The notes beneath the pieces were generated by a model that was given only the letters and a program-made list of their open reading frames with translations, was not told where the DNA came from and searched no databases. A stretch of DNA of 5,837 nt. Source: an uncultured Verrucomicrobiota bacterium. Lineage in GTDB: Bacteria; Verrucomicrobiota; Verrucomicrobiia; Chthoniobacterales; SZAS-18. A program made the translations under genes and the position numbers. The DNA lies in the NCBI GenBank assembly GCA_937873255.1, contig CALMVM010000433.1:1-5837 (forward strand), in the 5' to 3' direction. The stretch's first letter is position 1. Every line of letters starts with the position of its first letter. This document shows positions 1 to 4,629 of this stretch, piece after piece.

Positions 1-4
1 GCCC

Positions 5-1083
5 GTGCTCGATCACGACGTTCGCGGCAACGAGGCGACGCTGGACAAAAACATCGCGTGGCCAAGGTTGACGCGGGCGGAAGACGTTCCGCCGACCCTC
101 GGCGCGCGCGCGGCGTCGTACGTCCGGCGGCATCCGTTCATCCTGTGGGTGTTCGTCCAGGTGACCGGGCTCGGGTTGTTGATGCTCGGCTATTGGGCGG
201 GTCAATCGAGGATCGCGCCGGCCCCAAGACACCGGCCGCCAAAGCCAATACCGATATGCTGACCCGTGTGGGGGTCAATGACCGTGCCTTGCAGGCGGTC
301 GGCAACGCGCTCCGCGCCGAAAAGGACGGCGATCTCAACGCCGCCCGGCAGACCTGGGAGGAAGCGGCGGCCGGCCGGCTCCGCGTGCCCGGCGCGGAAT
401 ACCGACTCGCCATCCTCGAGATCGAGCGCAACGATCTCACTGCGGCCGACATCCATCTCACCAAATCCCTCATGGCGGGCGAGATGATGGCAAGCTGTTA
501 TTTCGTCAACGCCTGCTTCGCCGGAAAGAACATGAACTACGCGGAAGCCTCGAAGCAACTCGCCCTCGCGGTGAAAGTCGAGCCGTTCAGCGCGAAGTAC
601 CTTTTCTGTTGGGGTGAAGCCCTGCGGCGTGCGGGCAAGACGCAGGCGGGCATCGACGCCATCACCCAGGCCCTCAACCGCCCGGCATCCCCGGCGGACC
701 TCGAACTTTTTGAATTCAAGCGGCGTCTGGCGCGGGTGGAATCCGGACACGACGAGGCGATCAAAGCCGAGCTTGCCGAGCATCTCGCCAAGCCGCCCGT
801 CGGCGGGGATTGGCTCCTGCTGGCCGCCGCGCAAGACCTCGGCCGCGCGGCCTATCCGGCCGCCGCCGGACACCTTGGCGAAGCATCACGCATCCTGTCC
901 CATCACGCCTTCGGGTGGTTGGTGCAGGACTACGTGTTCCGAGCATACGCGTCCCATCCCGAGGTAGGTCGGCTGCTGAACGTTCCCGCTCCCGACCCGT
1001 CCGGAAAGCCTCTCGATCCCGGCGCATGGCCGGCGGAGGAGGCCGATCCGGCGGTGTGGCCGCCGTTCGCACCGGCACTCTGA
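5..1083 (+). CDS. Membrane-anchored TPR-like repeat protein, interrupted by an apparent frameshift near 222-225
   Basis: The protein has two halves in different frames. The first (from GTG 5 to about 225) encodes a polar N-terminus, a YVRRH basic stretch and a hydrophobic membrane segment (about residues 43-66). The second (from about 226 to the TGA at 1081-1083) encodes a Pro/Ala linker, helix-turn-helix TPR-like repeats and a Pro-rich tail. Adding one base in the CCCC run at 222-225 joins them into one 359-residue protein reading ...APAPKTPAAKAN.... The frame-1 reading of the first 220 bases gives no membrane segment and is Arg-rich, whereas frame 2 has strong G/C third positions, so frame 2 is the true coding frame there. 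The minus-strand gene at 4630-5837 is a paralogue with the same architecture and supports the join. The first frame is open to the window edge, so the start may lie further left. ATG 256 could initiate an unanchored repeat domain. The repeats suggest a protein-protein interaction scaffold attached to the inner membrane; substrate and partners are unknown. Confidence 0.75.
222..225 (+). other. Likely frameshift site (C homopolymer) in the left TPR-like gene
   Basis: Coding signal passes from frame 2 to frame 1 between about 205 and the frame-2 stop TGA at 260-262. The only homopolymer of four or more in that interval that I see to be well placed is CCCC at 222-225. One missing C there would restore a continuous linker between the membrane segment and the repeats. 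A sequencing undercall, a real mutation or ribosomal slippage would all look the same here. Confidence 0.5.
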
Positions 1084-1089
1084 TTTCGG

Positions 1090-2061
1090 CTAAGCCGCCG
1101 GGGGTGTCTCCTTGCCGGGGATGATGAGAGTTTCCGTCCCGCAAAGCCGTTTGGAAAGATCGACCGGCACGTCCAAGGACGCATTGCCACCGACGGGATC
1201 GATTTGGTAGCTCCACACGTCGAAACGTTCCCAGCGCGCCGCGCCGTAGATCGTGGAAAACGCCCCATCAACCGCGTCGAGACCGTGGGCGATCTTGATC
1301 CGGCCGATGCGCGGCACGTTGAAACGGGCGTCGAACGTGTGCCAGCCGCTCGCCAGATAGACCTCGAAGTACGCGTGGAAGTCCATCGGCGTGCCGCTGT
1401 CCTGGAAGGCGATGTCCGACACGTAGCCCGAGACGTAGCGCGCGGGCATGTTGAAGCTGCGGCACAGCGCGATGGCCGTGTGTGCGAAGTCCCGGCATAC
1501 CCCGAAGCGTTGCGCGACGATGTCCGAGGCCGCCGTGGTCGGCGAACCGCTGAACTGCCGGTACTCGATGTTTTTGTGAACCCAATCGCAGATCGCCTGC
1601 ACGCGTCCGGCCCCGTGCTCAAGCTGTCCGAAGTGCTCGAACGCGAAATCGAGCAGCTTGTCCGAGTCGCAGTACCGGCTCGGCAGCGTGTAACGCAGCA
1701 CACTGTCGGGCAACTGCTCGATCGGCACCGGCGGCCCGAAACCCTCCGCGTTCTCGACCGCCGATGGCACCCAGATCAAAGAATCGTAGCGGATCGTGTT
1801 CAGCCCCTCGCGCAGCTTGAAACGGTGGATGATATTGCCGTGCGCATCCTCGTATTCGAGCATCCCTTGTCGCGGCGACACGCCCAGCCGTTCGGTCTCG
1901 ACCATCTGCAATACGCCTTGCCGTGGCTTGAGCGTGATGATAATCGGCGCGGGGTTGGTCGCGCGGTAACTGATCTGGCAGCCCGCGCGCACCAACAGAT
2001 CAAGCGGCGGTGTTTCTTGCGAGGGGACGCGGGTCGGTTCGGCGTTCAACGTGGTACTCAT
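1090..2061 (-). CDS. Transglutaminase-like cysteine protease with bacterial transglutaminase N-terminal region
   Basis: This 323-residue protein starts at ATG 2061 and ends at TAG 1092-1090. Residues about 20-120 form the beta-rich N-terminal region typical of bacterial transglutaminase-like proteins, ending in the family-like stretch LPDSVLRYTLPSRYCDSDKL. Residues about 150-255 are the papain-fold core: Cys189 in RFGVCRDFAH, His229 in MDFHAYFEVYL and Asp244 in WHTFDARFN match the catalytic Cys-His-Asp triad in the right order and spacing, so it looks active. Proteins of this group are mostly peptidases or amide-bond hydrolases rather than cross-linkers; the substrate is unknown. No signal peptide or membrane segment is visible, so it is probably cytoplasmic. 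It lies 30 bp downstream of the C26 amidotransferase gene on the same strand and is probably transcribed with it. No clear ribosome binding site precedes the ATG. Its stop is 6 bp from the stop of the convergent TPR gene. Confidence 0.93.
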   Translation of the reverse strand: MSTTLNAEPTRVPSQETPPLDLLVRAGCQISYRATNPAPIIITLKPRQGVLQMVETERLGVSPRQGMLEYEDAHGNIIHRFKLREGLNTIRYDSLIWVPSAVENAEGFGPPVPIEQLPDSVLRYTLPSRYCDSDKLLDFAFEHFGQLEHGAGRVQAICDWVHKNIEYRQFSGSPTTAASDIVAQRFGVCRDFAHTAIALCRSFNMPARYVSGYVSDIAFQDSGTPMDFHAYFEVYLASGWHTFDARFNVPRIGRIKIAHGLDAVDGAFSTIYGAARWERFDVWSYQIDPVGGNASLDVPVDLSKRLCGTETLIIPGKETPPAA

Positions 2062-2091
2062 GATCGGGTGCGGGCAAGAAAATGGTTCGCT

Positions 2092-2754
2092 TCAACTCCG
2101 CGCCGCAACGCGGTCGAAGAATTCGTGGAATAGTGCCGTGTACTGTTCGTGGCGCTCCGGATGATATTGCACGCCGAAGCAATAAGGGTAATCGCGGCGG
2201 CGGACCTGCTCGACGATGTCGTCCCCGGGCGACCATGCCTCGACTTCCAATCCGTCGCCGAGTCGGTCGAGGGCCTGGTGGTGCGAACTGTTGATCCGTT
2301 CGTACCGGGTGTGAACGGGCGCGGACGACGCGTAGACGACCGGCTGGAGGTTGCCCAGGCGCAATTCGGGCGCGTTGTGGCCGGGAATGTCGAGATGGAG
2401 CGTGCCGCCGAGCGCGACGTTGAGCACCTGGAGGCCTTTGCAGATGGCGAAGATCGGCAGGCCGCGCTCCGTGGCCTCGCGGGCGGCGGCAAATTCCCAG
2501 CGGTCGCGGTCGGGCCGGGCGTCGGTCTCGATCACCGACGGGTCGGGCACGGGCTGACGCAGGAACTCAACCGCGATGTCGGGGCCGCCGGTCAGCAGCA
2601 ACCCGGCCGCATCGTCCGCCAACACGGGCGCATTTTCCGACGCGCGTTCGAGATCGCGGCACGCGTTGTGAACCCGCAATTCAGGCCGTTCCAGAAACCA
2701 GCGCGCAAAGAACGGCTCGTCCTTTTCTCGGATCCAGGTGGCAACGGTCGGCAT
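2092..2754 (-). CDS. Class I glutamine amidotransferase-like gamma-glutamyl hydrolase (peptidase C26, PuuD-like)
   Basis: The 220-residue protein runs from ATG 2754 to TGA 2094-2092. The class I glutamine amidotransferase fold is marked by the oxyanion-strand motif LLLTGGPD (52-59), the nucleophile elbow around Cys105 (FAICKGLQVLNVALGGTLH), a SHHQA motif at 157-161 and the catalytic pair His198/Glu200 in FGVQYHPE. These are the hallmarks of the C26 family, which cleaves gamma-glutamyl amides such as gamma-glutamyl-GABA in putrescine breakdown. Elbow residue 106 is Lys where many relatives have Arg. Length is slightly short of E. coli PuuD but all catalytic residues are present. No puu pathway partner lies in the window, so the exact substrate cannot be assigned. 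It is the first gene of a probable two-gene operon with the transglutaminase-like protease. A GGAG lies about 13 nt before the ATG, rather far for a good ribosome binding site. Confidence 0.92.
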   Translation of the reverse strand: MPTVATWIREKDEPFFARWFLERPELRVHNACRDLERASENAPVLADDAAGLLLTGGPDIAVEFLRQPVPDPSVIETDARPDRDRWEFAAAREATERGLPIFAICKGLQVLNVALGGTLHLDIPGHNAPELRLGNLQPVVYASSAPVHTRYERINSSHHQALDRLGDGLEVEAWSPGDDIVEQVRRRDYPYCFGVQYHPERHEQYTALFHEFFDRVAARS

Positions 2755-2872
2755 CGCGTCAAAAATTTCTCCGGCGCGGCCGGGAGGAACAACCGGACGG
2801 CACGGGATGAGATTCTGTTCCCGTTTTCATCGGCGCATGCCCTCCCGATCCTCGCGGGTCCCGGAGGAGCGA

Positions 2873-2959
2873 ATGTTGCCGAGAACCCTTGCGAAGTCCA
2901 ATCCGAAAACACGTTCAAAAATTGCGACTCGCATGGGAAATAAACCTTGCTTTTCCTAG
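2873..2959 (+). CDS. Candidate 28-residue basic micro-ORF (possible leader peptide)
   Basis: An ATG at 2873 is preceded by GGAGGAG at 2863-2869, one of the best Shine-Dalgarno matches in the window, and opens a 28-codon frame ending in TAG 2957-2959. The peptide begins MLPRTLAKS and ends MGNKPCFS. It carries seven Lys/Arg and no acidic residue. Its codons are much more AT-rich than those of the flanking genes. The stop codon lies inside the left arm of the CCTAGG inverted repeat, and the next gene (response regulator) begins 42 bp downstream. I do not recognise the peptide family. It could be a leader peptide for the regulator, a small basic protein of its own, or chance. A frame of this length alone is not evidence; the ribosome binding site and context are. 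Confidence 0.35.
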   Translation: MLPRTLAKSNPKTRSKIATRMGNKPCFS

Positions 2960-2974
2960 GGAATAACCCCTAGG
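2955..2974. promoter_or_regulatory. CCTAGGG / CCCTAGG inverted repeat, candidate operator or RNA hairpin
   Basis: CCTAGGG (2955-2961) and CCCTAGG (2968-2974) form a perfect 7-bp inverted repeat with a 6-nt spacer, 27 bp upstream of the annotated regulator start. Each arm also contains the self-palindromic hexamer CCTAGG, so two copies of it start 14 bp apart. By reading through the window I found no other CTAG tetramer, a word generally scarce in bacterial genomes, so two within 20 bp look selected. It could bind a dimeric regulator (perhaps the downstream LuxR-type protein itself) or fold as a short hairpin in the transcript. No run of T follows, so it is not a classic terminator. Confidence 0.5.
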
Positions 2975-3001
2975 TATTTAGACTATCTATTAGCGTGAAA
3001 C

Positions 3002-3676
3002 ATGGTGATACAGTCTTGGGATACCAATTTTATGATGCAAACCCGTCACCGACTCGTCCTGGTGGATGACCACAGCGTCATTCGAGATCTGTTCAAATAT
3101 CAACTCTGCCGCAGCGAACCGTTGCGATACGAAATCGTCGGCGAGGGCGCCACGGGCCAGGAAGCCGTGGACAGCTGCTTGCAGATGCGCCCCGATCAGC
3201 TGCTCCTCGACCTGATCCTGCCCGGTCTCACCGGCGGGGATGTGCTCCGGCGGCTCCAACCGAAATTGCCCCGCATGCGCACGCTCTTTTTCTCGGCGTC
3301 GATGCGCACCTCGCTGATCTCCGAGGCATTTGATCTCGGGGCCAACGGGTTCGTCGGCAAGCCGCGCCCGTGGAGCACGGTGCTGGAAGCCGTCAATCTC
3401 GTGGCCGAAGGCGGCAAGTACTTCGATCCGTCGGTCGCGTATCTCGCCGGGCGCGCCGCGCGCCAGCCGACCCCCGAGGATCTCACGGGCCGCGAGCGCG
3501 AGGTGGCTCAGTTGATCGCCGAGGGCCACAGCACGAAGGAAATCGCGTCGCTCCTGGGTGTCAGCGCGAAGACCATCGACAAACACCGCACCCGGATGAT
3601 GGAAAAACTCCACGTTCACGACGCCGTCGCTGTGACCCGCTACGCTCTGCAAGCGGGTTTGACGACGTTGGAATGA
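3002..3676 (+). CDS. NarL/FixJ-type response regulator (receiver plus LuxR helix-turn-helix)
   Basis: The 224-residue protein has an N-terminal receiver domain (about 16-135) and a C-terminal LuxR-type DNA-binding domain (about 161-224). Receiver landmarks are the acidic pair Asp22-Asp23 (LVLVDDH), the phosphoacceptor Asp70 in LLLDLILPGLTG, Ser98 in FFSAS at the conserved Ser/Thr position, and Lys120-Pro121 in FVGKP. The HTH reads LTGREREVAQLIAEGHSTKE followed by IASLLGVSAKTIDKHR, a close match to the family. It should be a phosphorylation-controlled transcription factor, but no histidine kinase lies in the window, so it is an orphan here. The start is uncertain: ATG 3002 adds ten residues (MVIQSWDTNF) before a double Met (ATG 3032 and 3035) that sits where receiver domains usually begin. 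None of these starts has a strong ribosome binding site. Its stop lies 19 bp from that of the convergent HIT gene. Confidence 0.95.
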   Translation: MVIQSWDTNFMMQTRHRLVLVDDHSVIRDLFKYQLCRSEPLRYEIVGEGATGQEAVDSCLQMRPDQLLLDLILPGLTGGDVLRRLQPKLPRMRTLFFSASMRTSLISEAFDLGANGFVGKPRPWSTVLEAVNLVAEGGKYFDPSVAYLAGRAARQPTPEDLTGREREVAQLIAEGHSTKEIASLLGVSAKTIDKHRTRMMEKLHVHDAVAVTRYALQAGLTTLE

Positions 3677-3695
3677 TCGTCGCCCACGGACGGCG

Positions 3696-4220
3696 TCACG
3701 AGGGCTTGCTGCCCGGCAGCCCGAGTGCGTCGCGCGCTTCCACGAGCTTGCCGTAGAGACTCTGCAAGCCCTCGGGAATGATCCGGGTCGCGCCGAGCAC
3801 GGTCATGAAATTATGATCGCCCGGCCAGCGCGGCACGATGTGCAGGTGAAGATGGTCCGCGAGCCCCGCGCCGGCGCACGACCCGAGGTTGAGGCCGACG
3901 TTGAAACCCTGCGCGCCGACGACCTTGCGCAGGAGGGTCTGCGCGTCTTCCGCGAGCGTGAGCAACTCGAGCTTCTCTTCGGCCGTCAATTCCGCCAGCT
4001 CGGCGGCTTTGCGGTACGGCACGGCCATGAGGTGACCGGCCGCATAAGGGAAGCGGTTCATGATGAGGAACCCGCTCTTGCGCCGCAGAACGACAAGGTG
4101 GCCTGCGTCGTCCGAGGTCTGCGCCGCCTCGGCGAGGAAATCCGGCAATGGTCGCGGCAGCTCGAAGTATTCCACCCGCCAGGGAGCCCAGAGCGACGCG
4201 AGATGCGCGGGGTCGGTCAC
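3696..4220 (-). CDS. HIT-family nucleotide hydrolase/transferase (Ap4A phosphorylase-like branch)
   Basis: The start is GTG 4220, chosen because AAGGAGGAG lies just upstream and the N-terminus then matches the family (LWAPWRVEY at 10-18); the frame is open further upstream but only over the DUF423 gene. The 174-residue protein carries the histidine triad His123-x-His125-x-His127 in DHLHLHIVPRWPGDHNF, the NRFPYAAGHLMAVPYR segment (55-70) and FNVGLNLGSCAGAG (106-119), all typical of the branch that includes diadenosine tetraphosphate phosphorylases. It should act on nucleoside phosphoesters such as Ap4A in the cytoplasm; the exact substrate is not determined. The Cys-x-x-Cys pair usual after the LW-PWR motif in this branch is absent, replaced by PDFLAEAAQTSDDAGHLV. 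Its start overlaps the stop of the DUF423 gene by GTGA, indicating translational coupling. It is the last gene of the minus-strand operon. Confidence 0.94.
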   Translation of the reverse strand: MTDPAHLASLWAPWRVEYFELPRPLPDFLAEAAQTSDDAGHLVVLRRKSGFLIMNRFPYAAGHLMAVPYRKAAELAELTAEEKLELLTLAEDAQTLLRKVVGAQGFNVGLNLGSCAGAGLADHLHLHIVPRWPGDHNFMTVLGATRIIPEGLQSLYGKLVEARDALGLPGSKPS

Positions 4221-4240
4221 GGTGCTCCTCCTTCTCCTCT
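4209..4240 (-). promoter_or_regulatory. Strong ribosome binding site and GTGA overlap setting the HIT gene start
   Basis: On the minus strand the purine-rich run GAGGAGAAGGAGGAG ends about 4 nt before GTG 4220. It lies within the last codons of the DUF423 gene (Gly-Glu-Gly-Gly-Ala-Pro). The GTG overlaps that gene's TGA as GTGA. This fixes the HIT start and implies that ribosomes finishing DUF423 restart there. Confidence 0.75.
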
Positions 4241-4618
4241 CGTCGGGACCACCGGAGACCGTACCGCCAGCCAGAGCCAGCCGGCGAGGAGACACAGGCC
4301 GCCGAAGGGTGTCACGTGGACGAGCCAGCGCGGTCCCCCCGCCGCGGCGACGTAAAGACTGCCGCTGAAAAGCAATATGCCCGCGCCGAACAAGCCCCAC
4401 GCCGCTTCCGCGAACGTCCGCAAGCACGCGAGGATCAGCATGACCGTGGCGTGGACGGCGTGGTAAAAAACCGCTTTTTGCCACCAGTCCCGCGCCTCGG
4501 GACGCGCCGCGAAGACGCTTTCCATGCCGTGCGCCCCAAATGCGCCGAGCGCGACCGCCAGAAACCCGAGAAGCGCGGCGGCGCGGAACGCTCGCGGAGA
4601 ATCGATCTGCATCGGCAT
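4217..4618 (-). CDS. DUF423 family small inner-membrane protein
   Basis: Read from ATG 4618 the protein has 133 residues and about four membrane segments (roughly 12-30, 50-66, 74-93 and 99-119). It shows the DUF423 landmarks: FLAVALGAFGAHGM near the start, the FYHAVHA segment (51-57), the FSGSLYVAAAGG segment (84-95) and TPFGGLCLLAGW (103-114). The family, which includes E. coli YgdD and Bacillus YwdK, has no established biochemical function. The start is ambiguous: an in-frame TTG at 4633 would overlap the upstream TPR stop as TTGA, in-frame GTGs lie between, and another ATG is at 4612. None has a clear ribosome binding site, so coupling to the upstream gene is likely. It sits between the TPR-like gene and the HIT gene in one operon. 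Confidence 0.92.
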   Translation of the reverse strand: MPMQIDSPRAFRAAALLGFLAVALGAFGAHGMESVFAARPEARDWWQKAVFYHAVHATVMLILACLRTFAEAAWGLFGAGILLFSGSLYVAAAGGPRWLVHVTPFGGLCLLAGWLWLAVRSPVVPTRGEGGAP

Positions 4619-4629
4619 CACAGGCACGC

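Larger units (their letters stand above)
2755..3001. promoter_or_regulatory. Divergent intergenic region between the C26 hydrolase and the response regulator
   Basis: This 247-bp stretch separates two divergently transcribed genes and must hold promoters for both. Its left part (to about 2870) is GC-rich like the rest of the window. From about 2880 through the first 50 bases of the response regulator it is clearly AT-richer. It contains the 28-codon micro-ORF with a strong ribosome binding site and the CCTAGG inverted repeat listed separately. I found no convincing pair of -35/-10 boxes with normal spacing on either strand. Confidence 0.6.

Noticed and set aside
58..255. Frame-1 extension of the left TPR-like gene back to GTG 58
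   Set aside because: It encodes an Arg-rich stretch without a membrane segment, while frame 2 over the same bases gives a textbook membrane anchor like that of the paralogue. The frame-1 part is a shadow.
1087..1097. CGGCT-A-AGCCG palindrome at the convergent TPR/transglutaminase stops
   Set aside because: A one-base centre cannot form a hairpin loop of this size, and there is no T tract; most likely chance.
1204..2133. Long + strand open frame opposite the transglutaminase gene
   Set aside because: It is the antisense shadow of a gene with a complete catalytic triad; its translation has no recognisable domain and skewed Arg/Val/Asp composition.
2759..2830. Minus-strand 23-codon frame (ATG 2830 to TGA 2759) ending 4 nt before the C26 hydrolase ATG
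   Set aside because: A GGAGGG lies 9 nt upstream, but the peptide has no notable feature and such short frames are common; too weak to call a gene.
2922..2986. Possible sigma-70 promoter boxes (TTGCGA at 2922, TTGCTT at 2947, TAGACT at 2979)
   Set aside because: No pair has 16-18 bp spacing with acceptable matches, so no specific promoter is claimed.
3702..3722. Hairpin GGGCT-t-GC / GC-AGCCC just after the response regulator stop, as a terminator
   Set aside because: It has a bulge, lies inside the last codons of the HIT gene, and no T run follows on either strand, so a factor-independent terminator is not supported.
4221..4484. Upstream extension of the HIT frame to 4484
   Set aside because: It runs over the DUF423 coding region and has no family similarity; the strong ribosome binding site and the family N-terminus place the start at GTG 4220.
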